From contig NZ_BLAE01000006.1 of assembly GCF_009687865.1 (NCBI RefSeq), forward strand, positions 62,001 through 126,000: DNA of 64,000 nt, given 5' to 3'. A program made the position numbers and the translations under genes. The DNA comes from Acrocarpospora macrocephala. GTDB lineage: Bacteria > Actinomycetota > Actinomycetes > Streptosporangiales > Streptosporangiaceae. Below are positions 9,610 through 18,582 of this stretch, piece after piece; position 1 is the stretch's first letter, and each line of letters opens with the position of its first letter. The notes under the pieces are model-generated. The model saw nothing but the letters and a program-made list of their open reading frames with translations, was not told the DNA's origin and made no database searches.

Positions 9610-11349
9610 GTGGGAGGAGCGTCGGCGGAAGATCTGGCCGAATTGCTTTCCGAGCTGAAGCAGCGCAGCGGCCGCAGTTACGAGGCATTGGGACGCCGCA
9701 CCGGCATGAGCCGATCCACGGTGCACCGTTACTGCCGCGGCGAGATCGTACCGGACAACTATGGAACGGTAGAGCGCATCGCCAAAGCGTGTGGTGCGAC
9801 CAAAGCCGAGCTGGATGAGCTGTACCGGCGCTGGACGCACGCGATCACCTCTCTGGAACACGGCGGGAAGTTCGTGCCGTCGCAACATCCCACAGAGCCT
9901 GATGAGATCGGCTCCGCCGAGCACGCACCGACCCCGGATCAGCAGGTGACGGGACGGCACCTGCTGGATCAGGAGGCGGCCGGGAGGGCTCCGGATCCGT
10001 TGGCGAGGGGCGTGATCTCGTGGCGATCCAGGTACATCGATGTACGGCACGGATTCACGTTCCTCGGTATGGGACTGGTGATCCTGTGCGCGTTCGTCCT
10101 GACGGCGAGCACATCGCCCATGCGGCAATCTATCCGGCCGACGCCGCAATGGGTGAACGGCCCCTCGTGGACCCTGCCCGAGGCGCCGGTGCCGCGCACG
10201 CTCTTCGGTGTCACCGTCAACAGCGCGACCGGGGCCATGCCGGCGTTCCGGGTCGGCGCGGTGCGCCTGTGGGACGGCGGGACACGCTGGGCAGAGATCC
10301 AGCCGGAGCGGGGCACGTTCGATTGGTCAGTGCTTGACCGGCACATCGACGGCGCAGAAAAGGCCGGGCTCCCCGTGCTGTTCGTCGCGGGTGGCACTCC
10401 CGCGTGGGCCAGTCCCACAGGTCCCCTGGCCCCCTACCCGGACGGCTCGCGAGCGGCGCCGCCAGACGACCTGAACGACTGGGACACATTCGTACGCGCT
10501 GTGGTGAAGCGCTACCGAGGGCGCATCCAGGCCTACGAGCTGTGGGTGTTAGGCAACGATCGACGATTCTACGCGGGCAGCATGGAAAGCCTGGTGGAGA
10601 TGACGCGCCGAGCCAGCCAGATCATTCGGGCGGCGGACCCCAAAGCGACCCTAATATGCCCCGGTATGGGGCAGTTGTGGACCGCCGAAGGCCGTCAGAA
10701 ACTTCAGCGGTTCGCCACGCTCGGTGGGTACGGCTACTGCGACGTCGCCGGGATCAAGCTTTACCAACGCACCCCGTCCGACCCGCCGGAAAGCATGCTG
10801 GAACTCGTCACCACCGTCGACCGGACGTTCCACGAGGCCGGTATCCATCCCCGGCTGTGGAACACCGGCACCACCTACTCGATTCCGCTGCAGGGGTCAC
10901 TGGACGAGACCAGAGCCCAGAACTATGCCGTGCGCTTCTTTCTCACCGGATTGTACGCGCGCAACTTCAACCTCGAACGCATGTATTTCTACAACTGGGG
11001 CGGCACCAAAATCCCGATCGTCCTGCAAGCGGTAGGAGGAGTCCCCACCCGCGCCGCGCTGGCAGTGGAACAACTGCAGCGGTGGCTGATCCACGCCAGC
11101 AGCCGGTCATGCGGCCACGGGATGGCCATCAACCTGCCAGAGAACGTCTGGCAGTGCGAGGTCACCGTCGCCAAGCCCGGGGATCACCACAAGGCGACGA
11201 TCCGCTGGACGATCGGCGGAACGGCCGAGACCACGGCCGGCCCTAGCGTCCGCGCGGTGCGTCGACTGGACGGCACCACGGAGGCCATCCAGCCAGGAGA
11301 TTCGATCACGGTCACCGAAGAGCCGATCCTCATCGAATCTCGGTCCTAA
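9610..11349 (+). CDS. HTH - transmembrane - glycosidase-like protein
   Basis: A 579-aa protein. Residues about 1-75 form an XRE-type helix-turn-helix (YEALGRRTGMSRSTVHRYCRGE). A linker leads to one transmembrane helix at about 150-170. The remainder resembles a GH39/cellulase-type (beta/alpha)8 barrel: TRWAEIQPERGTFDW, PVLFVAGGTPAWAS, DTFVRAVVKRYRGRI. The usual acid/base motif W-N-E-P after this strand is replaced by ELWVLGND, so catalysis is doubtful. The GTG at 9610 is embedded in GGTGAGAGGTGGGAGG. A membrane-anchored sensor that reports on a glycan is a possible role; this is inference. Confidence 0.75.
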   Translation: MGGASAEDLAELLSELKQRSGRSYEALGRRTGMSRSTVHRYCRGEIVPDNYGTVERIAKACGATKAELDELYRRWTHAITSLEHGGKFVPSQHPTEPDEIGSAEHAPTPDQQVTGRHLLDQEAAGRAPDPLARGVISWRSRYIDVRHGFTFLGMGLVILCAFVLTASTSPMRQSIRPTPQWVNGPSWTLPEAPVPRTLFGVTVNSATGAMPAFRVGAVRLWDGGTRWAEIQPERGTFDWSVLDRHIDGAEKAGLPVLFVAGGTPAWASPTGPLAPYPDGSRAAPPDDLNDWDTFVRAVVKRYRGRIQAYELWVLGNDRRFYAGSMESLVEMTRRASQIIRAADPKATLICPGMGQLWTAEGRQKLQRFATLGGYGYCDVAGIKLYQRTPSDPPESMLELVTTVDRTFHEAGIHPRLWNTGTTYSIPLQGSLDETRAQNYAVRFFLTGLYARNFNLERMYFYNWGGTKIPIVLQAVGGVPTRAALAVEQLQRWLIHASSRSCGHGMAINLPENVWQCEVTVAKPGDHHKATIRWTIGGTAETTAGPSVRAVRRLDGTTEAIQPGDSITVTEEPILIESRS

Positions 11350-11587
11350 CAGGCTGACGGCGAACGCGCCGATGGTGGTGAGGCGTCCCACTTCTCTGGG
11401 TTCGTGCAGGTGGGAGGAGGGTTTTCGTCCCAGCTTCCCAGGAGAGTGTCTGGACATTGTCGGTGGTGGCGGTTGCTGTCACTCTGTCTCACGTTACGGG
11501 GGACGGACGCCGACTCGTTCGCGAGCAACCAATGCATCGGCGCCCGACCTGATCGTCGTACTCCCAGACCTCGATTAAGGACCACAC

Positions 11588-12061
11588 ATGGGACCAGGAA
11601 AGCGCCGCTTAGTCCGCTACCTCGCCATCTCGTTCGCGCTGGCCGTGTCGGCCGTAGGCTTCCAGGCTCCGGTCGCGGCGAACGCCTCCGCTGCGGTGGA
11701 GTGCTGCGGTCTCGTCATTCGCTACGACAGCATCCAGAACGTCGTCGTCGCCGCGAACATCAACGCCACCAACGTCGGCAAGGGGTCGAACTGCAACATC
11801 TGGAACTGGGGCGGGGGCAACGTCTGGAACCCGGTGAACCCCGGGGGCAACTGCGACACGCGCAGCATGAACGGCCACACCTACAGCTGGAACATCTGGG
11901 CTGACACCGACGCGTTCACGGTCCAGTACGAGGCTTACTGGCTGAACTTCCACGGATCGTGGCGCAGGCTGAACGCCAACGTCTACACCAAGATCAACGG
12001 CCTCGAGACGGCGAAGTGCTACCGCGAGTCGGACGGCGTCAACTGCTACGTCGTCTACTAG
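11588..12061 (+). CDS. Small secreted protein
   Basis: A 157-aa protein with a clear signal peptide (basic GPGKRRLVRY, hydrophobic stretch, cleavage after about ANASA). The mature part of about 120 aa is rich in Asn, Trp and Tyr and has six Cys that could form disulfides. No known family is recognised. It stands alone, with a strong hairpin about 100 bp downstream. Secretion is well supported; function is unknown. Confidence 0.75.
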   Translation: MGPGKRRLVRYLAISFALAVSAVGFQAPVAANASAAVECCGLVIRYDSIQNVVVAANINATNVGKGSNCNIWNWGGGNVWNPVNPGGNCDTRSMNGHTYSWNIWADTDAFTVQYEAYWLNFHGSWRRLNANVYTKINGLETAKCYRESDGVNCYVVY

Positions 12062-12160
12062 CACCGAGCCCCTAAAACTGAACGCGTTGCCGCGGCTAAC
12101 GGGAAGCGGGGCGGCCGGTCCGACCGGCTCGCCATCGAGTGGCGGTACGCGCAGGCGACT

Positions 12161-12199
12161 CACGGCCTCTGACCACATGCACACTGGTCAGGGGCCGTG
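12161..12199. terminator. Strong hairpin, probable terminator
   Basis: Near-perfect inverted repeat with arms CACGGCC-TCTGACCA and TGGTCAGGGGCCGTG around a short loop. It lies between the rightward secreted-protein gene and the leftward remnants beyond, so it could stop transcription from either side. There is no U tract, which is common in actinomycetes. Confidence 0.6.
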
Positions 12200-12341
12200 G
12201 TTGCGTTCTCCACCCGCGATCGGCATCTCTTCGGGCCTGTCCAAGACGACCGCGTCCAGCGGACGAAACTTGCCACCAAGCCCGGCCCGCTGACCGCCTG
12301 CGTTTCATGACCGTCAGGGTTGGGGACGGGGCGTCCCGTCG

Positions 12342-12990
12342 TCACGGGGTTGATGTCCCGGCCGGTTCGGGAGATTGAGCTCCGGGACTCGATTTGACTG
12401 GGTTCAGGGCGAGCATCAGGGTCCAGGCGGGCAATAGCGCCCAACTCACGGCACCCGGTATCCCGCCAGCGACCCAGGCCCAGGACACGTCGAAGACCAC
12501 CGTGACGAAGGCGCCGATCGCGAGTGCCCCTGCGGTGATCAGTAGCCCGATCACGATGATGCGGCCGAGGCGGGTCACGGTCGCGGGCAGCGTGCGGGTA
12601 CGCGCTCCTGCGGCGCCGATCGCACCGGCCCAGCACATGGTCGCCACGGCGCTCAAACTCACAGGGACGACCTGGAACCGGAACGGCAGCGCGCCCGTGA
12701 GCAGCAGAACCTGGAGCACGATGAGCGCGGCGGCGGCGAGCCCGACCCTGGTCCACACGCGAGCTCGGGCGTCGCCGGTCATGAGGCGTCCCAGGCCGAG
12801 AATCACCGGCACGAGCGCGAGGTACTGGACCGGGGTGAGGATGTCATTTGCTAGGCCGAACCAGCTCTCGCCGGGGGATCGGTCCAGGGTTTCGTGGTGA
12901 CGTAGAACAGGACAAGGAAGACCACCGCGATCAGGCCGATGACGCCGCTGACCAACGCCCCCCATCGCACCGATACGGGCAGTCATGGAA
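12342..12990 (-). pseudogene. Frameshifted multi-helix membrane protein
   Basis: Reading leftward, the N-terminal part lies in one frame (about 12,990-12,885: RWGALVSGVIGLIAVVFLVL, FYVTTKPWTDPP) and the rest in another (ESWFGLANDILTPVQYLALV and about five further helices to a Pro-rich tail). Joining the frames near 12,880 gives a plausible polytopic protein of about 215 aa, so one indel probably broke it. No known family is recognised. Its 3' end closely resembles the sequence at 13,350-13,440, pointing to an old duplication. A sequencing error is the alternative. Confidence 0.6.
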
Positions 12991-13019
12991 CACCAGTTTT
13001 CACCGTTGACTCTCCAGTG

Positions 13020-13370
13020 GCTCTGTAATGCCGGTCCGTCTCTTCGACATGCGTAATCGGATCGCTCCGGCGAGCAGGGCGTACCAAACAGCGGGATCAG
13101 GTGCCCCACAATCCACGGCTGATCAGCGACCCGCAACGTCGACGCCGCCGCGACCACGCACACCAGGGCGAGGGCGACAGCGGTCGGCATACGGCGGGAG
13201 TGCCGTGCGATGTCGCCGTACGCTGATCGCGGCCGCCACGACGGCGAACCATGCGCCGACGCTCCACGCGACCCAGGCGGACGCCGATTCCGTCAGGGAG
13301 CCGATGAGGCAGGTCGCCGCGGAGGCCGTCAGGCCCGCTCTTGCTGACCGCCTTCGTCCTCATGACCGTC
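13020..13370 (-). pseudogene. Second degenerate membrane-protein gene
   Basis: Leftward fragments in at least three frames join into one hydrophobic protein: TASAATCLIGSLTESASAW, then WSVGAWFAVVAAAISVRRHR, then TAVALALVCVVAAASTLRVA and WIVGHLIPLFGT, ending LLAGAIRLRMSKRR. Frameshifts lie near 13,190 and 13,085. It directly precedes the other broken membrane gene and may be its former operon partner. No function is assigned. Confidence 0.5.
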
Positions 13371-13516
13371 AGGGTCGGCGATGCCGCGTCCCGGTGTCAC
13401 GGGTCATGGTCCCGGCGAGCCCGGGATGTTGCGCCGGGCCAACGGGCGTTTACCGGGATTCGGGGGTTGAGGAACCGCGCGAGTTCGCGCGCTAAGCCTC
13501 CGGCGGTCCTGGTGAG

Positions 13517-13690
13517 TACAAGGAGCGCAACACAGCCGAACGCTGCACCAAACGGATCAAGGAGTGGCGCGGTCCGGCCTCCCGGTTCGACAAGCTATCT
13601 CGCCGGTCTCCAGCTACGCGGGCCATCTTGTGGATCCGGAGCTCCGACCTGCATGAAGATCCGGACTCTGTACAGGCCCTAGCCGTACGG
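13517..13690 (+). pseudogene. 3' remnant of an IS5-family transposase
   Basis: The translation YKERNTAERCTKRIKEWRG matches the characteristic C-terminal Y-x-x-R-N-x-x-E-R block of IS5-type DDE transposases (the last catalytic Glu region). After a frameshift the frame continues YLAGLQLRG...ILWIRS, the usual end of the family. Everything upstream is missing. It is debris next to the integration site of the following element. Confidence 0.6.
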
Positions 13691-13781
13691 GGTGCTGTTG
13701 CGGGGGGTGTCAGACATATCGGTAGAGCCCGTAAGCGATCTTGAAAGATCAGATGGTTACGAAGCGCCATAGTGGGGGGAC

Positions 13782-13818
13782 AAAAAGATCCCCACCAGCG
13801 TATTAGCTGATGGGGACT
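13782..13818 (-). terminator. Displaced original terminator of tRNA-Arg
   Basis: On the minus strand, a stem of TCCCCATCAGC pairing with GCTGGTGGGGA is followed by TCTTTTTG, a rho-independent terminator. It directly follows the 3'-half copy of tRNA-Arg at 13,823-13,866. I therefore read it as the chromosomal terminator left behind when the element inserted; the element supplied a new one at 28,225-28,259. Confidence 0.7.
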
Positions 13819-13822
13819 CTGA

Positions 13823-13866
13823 TGCGCGGCCGGGAGGACTCGAACCCCCAACCTTCTGATCCGTAG
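13823..13866. repeat. Attachment-site repeat (tRNA-Arg 3' half), left end of element
   Basis: These 44 bp are identical to 28,267-28,310, which covers tRNA-Arg(ACG) from the anticodon loop to its 3' end. Identity stops abruptly on the inner side (GGAAG here, TCAGA there). A duplicated tRNA 3' end is the standard footprint of tyrosine-integrase insertion, so this marks the end of the element distal to its int gene. Confidence 0.93.
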
Positions 13867-13947
13867 GGAAGGGCAGCTACCTCGTCGATGGCTTATCGCA
13901 CTGCTCAGGCGGTAGATACGGCGTGGTGACGTGTGATGACGTAAGGC

Positions 13948-14001
13948 GGTGTTGCTGTACGGGCAGCTGTACAGCGGTTGCCCCTCTGCGCTGGCAACAC
14001 C
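13948..14001. other. Nested inverted repeat near element end
   Basis: GGTGTTGC (13,948-13,955) pairs with GCAACACC (13,994-14,001). Inside it GCTGTAC (13,954-13,960) pairs with GTACAGC (13,969-13,975). The two stems share two bases, so they could alternate. It lies in the 248-bp non-coding stretch between the att repeat and the first gene. It could be an integrase/Xis arm region or an RNA leader; the sequence does not decide. Confidence 0.4.
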
Positions 14002-14114
14002 AGTCCTCACCCAATTTTCCGTGGGCAACGACCGATGTTGGTCCATGCGTCTGCGGCAGTCGCCGATGTTGTACTGATGGAGTAACTGTCGGTAGGCCAT
14101 GGTTTAGTTCGGAC

Positions 14115-16556
14115 GTGACTTCCAACGAGACCCTGTCGTACGCCTCGGTCAGTATTACCCCGCGTCCGCCGCGAGTCATCATCGTGGTCACGGGTGGCGA
14201 GCATTGGAGTTACTGGGTGCGCCGCGCGCTCTATCGCGCGGACAAGGTTTGGGGCGGTGCTAGCTTCGCGGTTGTCCCGCACCAGGGCGGGCGCGTGAAG
14301 CCAGTGCTGCTGCGGGCGTGCGAGGCGTACGACCCAGACTTCGTGGTGACGTACAGCCCAACGGTCGCGGATGTCGAGCACTTCTATCCCGGCTTCATCT
14401 CGATAGGCGGAGGGGACGGCCAACCCCTTGAAGGAGCCGATCGGGATCGATTGCTCGCCATGGCACGTACTGACGATGTGCCGAGCAACGAGGACGAGGC
14501 GGCTCGGGAGCAGATTGTCGGCGCGTGTTCGTCCTACCGATCCCGGTTGGCGGGTGATGGGTGGCATGAGCACGTCATGTCACTGGACGAGGAGCCGAGT
14601 GGCCATTTCGCGAGCGTCCTTGACATGCCGGGTACGTGGCAGGCCTCTGTCCTCGCCTGCCCGACAGGCTGGGGCGGCGCGCTCGGTGCCGCGGTGGCCT
14701 CCCATGCTGGGGTTGCCGCCTCGCCGTCGCGCGACGCGGAGGAACCCGAGCTTGATGACGATGTCCGGACCGCCCTAACGTCCTGGCTCCTAGGCCAGCC
14801 GGGCGGCGTAGCGCCCAACGAGTTGCTGTGGCATCCTGGCCCGGCCTTCGGGGTGGACAGACGGACGACACCGACCGCGCATGAGCGCACCAAGACGCAT
14901 CTGGTCGAGATCGTCACCGGCCTCGGTTTCCGCCGTACGGGGCTCCTGGTGGTGGGCGACAGCGCGGAGGATTTCGCGCTGTCGCGCCTCTGGCAGCTGA
15001 CATTCGGCAACGCTTACTGGCTGCCGCCCGTGCTGGGCATGGACGAGGACACCGTGCCGTGGCCCATCGGATATGGCGTGATGAGGATCGCGCGGGACCT
15101 CGCTCGGCACTCTAGTCGCCTGGTGATCACATCGATGTCGCGATCAAAAGGTGATCTTGAGCTTACGCGTGACCGCCTGCTGGCCGCATTCCCGACAATA
15201 GGTCCAGGGAACGAAGACATCACCATCACTGCCATCCCGAACCTGGAGCTGTCGTGGCGGCAGGGGGCGACGGTCGGCTTGGCCGTGCAGGATCAGTGGG
15301 ATAGTCAGGTCACCGTGCCGATAGCCGTGGCGGAGGACGGCACGCGCCGAATGGCCGCGCCGCTGCCGGCACCGGTGCTCGTAAGCACTGAGCTGGCCAC
15401 GCACTCGGATCTGGAGTGGCATACCGACGTTCAATGGCAGCCGGGCCACACCGTGCGCCGACGCGGCCTAGACAGCCAAGAGCTCTTCGCCGACCGCCCG
15501 GCGTTCATGCACACATGGGCGCGCAGCAGTCGCCACGGCATGACGTATCAGTCGCGACGGTATGACGTCGTTCTGGCAGGAACCCGGTCGGAGAACACAC
15601 TCGCACGTGCCGCGCTCCGAGACCTAAGCCTTGCCGCGTGGATCCGAGCGAAAGCAGCCGAACACAACCTCACTGCGTCGCCCAGCGACGCTGGACGACG
15701 CACCTCGCTCCTGGCCAAAATGCTTGGCGGGCGTCGGCAATATGTCGACCTGTTCGGCGGCCCGTTGCTGCCAGCCATTCGCGCCATGCTTGCGACCAGC
15801 GCAACAAGCGACAAGGCGTATCCCGACAATGATGGTGTCTCGCTCTCATCGACCGAGGGTGTGCTGACATTCGCCGGGATCTGTGCCCGAGTGGCTGATT
15901 TGGATCTGGCCGACGTCCGCGATCAAGTCGATGCGGCGCTTCGCGCCGGAGTGCTACGGCGAGGAATGGTGCTCGGTTGCGCGACCTGTGAGCAGAAGCA
16001 GTTCCAGACAATTGACAAACTCGGCCAGCGCTGGCCGTGTATCCGCTGCGACGCGCTAAACGACCTTGATCGGCACGCATGGAAGCTTCCCGCAGACGAA
16101 CCGACGTGGTTCTACGACCTGTACCCGGTGGGGCGGCATGTATTGAGCGCACACGGCGAGGTGTCCGCCCTGCTGTCGGCATACCTGATGAAGCAGCGAA
16201 AGGAGCAGCGCGGGACGTTCGACGACGTGGAGGAGGTCGAGTTCTTGCGGGGGAAGCAGCCACAAGTCGAGGTGGACTTGGTGGTGTATACCGACGATGT
16301 CCTAACCGTGGCAGAGTGCAAGAGCCCCGGCGAGCTCACCGGCAAGAAGGGCAAGCGGGAGGTACTCAAGAAGTGCCGTGCGGCCGCTTGGCTTCGGGCC
16401 GACCAACTGCTGTTCGCCACCACGGCCGAGGAGTGGACGTCGGCCACTCGCGTCCTGGTTAGAAACGCAGTATCCAGCTTCGACGAATGGGGCCCCCTCG
16501 GCCCGCCTCGGGTCGACTTTGTAGCGGGCTTGGGTAGGAGGGACACACAAGTCTGA
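14115..16556 (+). CDS. Large protein with zinc ribbon and PD-(D/E)xK-type nuclease end; putative defence protein
   Basis: About 813 aa from the GTG at 14,115 (VTSNETL); the frame stays open to 13,923, but that part has poor coding character and many Cys and runs into the att region. The N-terminus (residues about 20-130) is alpha/beta-like (RVIIVVTGG, DPDFVVTYSPT). Near residue 621 a CxxC...CxxC pair (CATC...CIRC) suggests a zinc ribbon. The C-terminal about 110 residues contain EVDLVVYTDD-x5-AECKS, then a basic helix, the D...E-x-K layout of restriction-endonuclease-fold nucleases. I do not recognise the whole family. Its place beside the Thoeris-like operon suggests anti-phage or anti-plasmid defence. 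Confidence 0.7.
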   Translation: MTSNETLSYASVSITPRPPRVIIVVTGGEHWSYWVRRALYRADKVWGGASFAVVPHQGGRVKPVLLRACEAYDPDFVVTYSPTVADVEHFYPGFISIGGGDGQPLEGADRDRLLAMARTDDVPSNEDEAAREQIVGACSSYRSRLAGDGWHEHVMSLDEEPSGHFASVLDMPGTWQASVLACPTGWGGALGAAVASHAGVAASPSRDAEEPELDDDVRTALTSWLLGQPGGVAPNELLWHPGPAFGVDRRTTPTAHERTKTHLVEIVTGLGFRRTGLLVVGDSAEDFALSRLWQLTFGNAYWLPPVLGMDEDTVPWPIGYGVMRIARDLARHSSRLVITSMSRSKGDLELTRDRLLAAFPTIGPGNEDITITAIPNLELSWRQGATVGLAVQDQWDSQVTVPIAVAEDGTRRMAAPLPAPVLVSTELATHSDLEWHTDVQWQPGHTVRRRGLDSQELFADRPAFMHTWARSSRHGMTYQSRRYDVVLAGTRSENTLARAALRDLSLAAWIRAKAAEHNLTASPSDAGRRTSLLAKMLGGRRQYVDLFGGPLLPAIRAMLATSATSDKAYPDNDGVSLSSTEGVLTFAGICARVADLDLADVRDQVDAALRAGVLRRGMVLGCATCEQKQFQTIDKLGQRWPCIRCDALNDLDRHAWKLPADEPTWFYDLYPVGRHVLSAHGEVSALLSAYLMKQRKEQRGTFDDVEEVEFLRGKQPQVEVDLVVYTDDVLTVAECKSPGELTGKKGKREVLKKCRAAAWLRADQLLFATTAEEWTSATRVLVRNAVSSFDEWGPLGPPRVDFVAGLGRRDTQV

Positions 16557-16817
16557 GTTAGCTCTCGATCAGGTCTTCGTCGCCATCGTCGCCGCCTACC
16601 GTCGCCTCATCTCAAGGAGGGGCGTCTTACTGGGGAACGGTAGCCGAAAATGTGGGGGTGGGTGTCGACTGCCTAGGTGTGGAGTCGTTGGTGATGGCGA
16701 GTCCGCTACAAGGAGCACGGCAGCGGCTCCGAGTCCCCACCCGAAACCTTTCTTGAACTGGGGATGGAACCAAACCGTTGGTAATACCCGCGCGGTAGCT
16801 TCGGCGGCGTTCTCGTC

Positions 16818-16936
16818 CTACTTGTCGGTCTGGTGCGGGATGGCAGGGACTTTTCTAAGAGCGCTGAGAGTACCCACGACAAGCCCCGCCACCGCACTCG
16901 TGAGCATGATGGCAACAACTCCGCGGAACAGAAGCG
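16818..16936 (-). pseudogene. C-terminal fragment of small membrane protein cut by IS66
   Basis: On the minus strand the frame reads LLFRGVVAIMLTSAVAGLVV and on to IPHQTDK-stop: one hydrophobic helix plus a short tail. Its upstream end runs into the inverted repeat of the IS66 element at 16,937, so the start was lost by insertion. The remainder of 16,557-16,817 shows no credible gene. Confidence 0.35.
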
Positions 16937-18528
16937 GCCCGGGCGTATCCATTCACGCCTGCCGCTGAGCTGAAGGTGGTTTGGGGTAGACGCGCCGGTT
17001 TCCGATGAATGCGGGGATCTTGGGATGGGTCGTCATACTTTGAGCGGGTGACCCCCGATCCCGCGAGTTGGAGCCGTGAGGAACTGCTGGCTGCGTTGGT
17101 CGAGCGGGACAGGGTGATCGCCGCGTTGCTGGCTGAGGTCGAGCAGTTGAAACGTCGGGTGGGGATGGACTCCTCCAACTCCTCGATGCCGCCGAGCTCA
17201 GACGGCCCGGCAGCGCGGGCTAAACGCGGCAGGAAACCGAAGAAGCGCTCGCCCCGGCCGCGCGGCGGGCAGGCCGGCCACGAGGGGCACGCGCTGGCCT
17301 GGCGGAGCGATCCGGGTCAGATCACCATCATCACCCCCCAAGCATGCGCCGGGTGCGGCTACAGGCTGGCCGATCTGCGGGGGAAGGTCGCCGCGCGGGT
17401 GCAGGTGTTCGACACCCCGCCGGTGAAACTCCAGGTCACCGAATATCGGATGGTCAAGGTGACCTGTCCGGCCTGTCGTCGGACGACCCGGGCGGCCACC
17501 CCGGCGGGGATGGCCGGGCCCTGCTGTTACGGCCCGAACGTCCGCGCCGCGACCGCGCTGCTGGCTTGCGCCGGGCATATGAGTATCGAGCGGGCCGCGG
17601 ATCTGATGGGCGTGCTGCTGGACGCGCCGGTCTCCACCGGGTTCACCGGCGGCCTGGTCAAGCGCGTCGCCTCACGGCTGGCCGCGTTCGAGACCGCGCT
17701 CAAGAACGCGTTGCGGGCTGCGCCGGTGCTGCATCACGACGAGACTCCGGCGAGGGTCGCCGCCGATGATGAGGATCGGCTGCTGTATGTCTATACCGCC
17801 CGCGCCGGCCGGTTGGTCTGGTTCGGCGCCGCCGACAACCGCGGCCATGACGCCTTGGACGGCTTTGGGATTCTGCCGGGCTATCGTGGCACCCTGGTCC
17901 GCGACGACTACACCGGCTACGCCAAGTACGACAAGGACCTGGCCGCAGTGCAGCTGTGTTGCGCGCATCTGCTCAGATCGTTGCGCGGCATCGGCGAGCT
18001 GGACGCCGACGGCAGCCGGGTGCAGCGTTGCTGGACCGAGCCGGTCATGAGCGCGTTGACCGACGCCAAGGCCGCGGTCGCCAAGGCCCGCGCCGACGGC
18101 TTCAGCGTCGTGGATGCGGAGGTTCTGGACGGGCTGCGCGCCCGCTATGACGAGGCGGTGGCCTGGGGCATCGCCACCAACGCCCATCGCGACTGGCCAA
18201 ATGGCCGACATCCCGGCTACATCCTGGCACGACGGCCGCAGACCCGGGCCACGCAGGTCTGGCGCTTCACCGTCGACTTCGCCGTGCCCTTCACCAACAA
18301 CCCCTGCGAGCAGCCACAGCGCATGGTCAAACTACAGATGAAGATCGGCGGCTGCTGGCGCAGCGTGCGCACCGCCGCCCGCTACTGCCTCATCCGCTCC
18401 TACCTCGGCACCGCCCGCAACCACGGCATCCACCCGCTGGATGCCCTCCGCGACGCCCTGTCCGGAAACTCCTGGATGCCACCACAAAACGCCTGATCAA
18501 TCACAGGCGTGAATGGATACGCCCGGGC
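16937..18528 (+). mobile_element. IS66-family insertion sequence
   Basis: A 1592-bp element bounded by perfect 25-bp inverted repeats (16,937-16,961 and 18,504-18,528, outer ends GCCCGGGCG). It contains a single transposase gene and lacks the tnpA/tnpB accessory genes of classical IS66. The 8 bp on each side (CAGAAGCG and AAGTGAGA) do not match. Either no target duplication survives or a deletion or rearrangement took place next to it. Confidence 0.88.
17048..18496 (+). CDS. tnpC: IS66-type transposase (TnpC-like)
   Basis: About 482 aa from the GTG at 17,048 (VTPDPASW). An N-terminal coiled coil (REELLAALVERDRVIAALL) is followed by the family's MDSSNSSMPPSSD block and a basic stretch. Then come the zinc-finger CAGCGYRLADL / CPAC and the DDE core: HHDETPARV (first D), LVRDDYTGYAKYD (second D) and VPFTNNPCEQPQRMVKLQ (E). 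All three catalytic residues are present, so the enzyme may be active. Confidence 0.92.
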   Translation: MTPDPASWSREELLAALVERDRVIAALLAEVEQLKRRVGMDSSNSSMPPSSDGPAARAKRGRKPKKRSPRPRGGQAGHEGHALAWRSDPGQITIITPQACAGCGYRLADLRGKVAARVQVFDTPPVKLQVTEYRMVKVTCPACRRTTRAATPAGMAGPCCYGPNVRAATALLACAGHMSIERAADLMGVLLDAPVSTGFTGGLVKRVASRLAAFETALKNALRAAPVLHHDETPARVAADDEDRLLYVYTARAGRLVWFGAADNRGHDALDGFGILPGYRGTLVRDDYTGYAKYDKDLAAVQLCCAHLLRSLRGIGELDADGSRVQRCWTEPVMSALTDAKAAVAKARADGFSVVDAEVLDGLRARYDEAVAWGIATNAHRDWPNGRHPGYILARRPQTRATQVWRFTVDFAVPFTNNPCEQPQRMVKLQMKIGGCWRSVRTAARYCLIRSYLGTARNHGIHPLDALRDALSGNSWMPPQNA

Positions 18529-18582
18529 AAGTGAGAACCGGCACGTTCAGTGGGTAGAGCAACAACCGCGAGGGGACATGAC

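Noticed and set aside
1-13822. Biosynthetic gene cluster
   Set aside because: No core enzymes (PKS, NRPS, terpene, RiPP); the SnoaL-like and MFS genes alone are not evidence.
13923-14114. N-terminal extension of the nuclease gene to 13,923
   Set aside because: The frame is open, but it encodes Cys/Arg-rich text (DDVRRCCCTGSC) across the hairpin region; the GTG at 14,115 begins the protein-like sequence.
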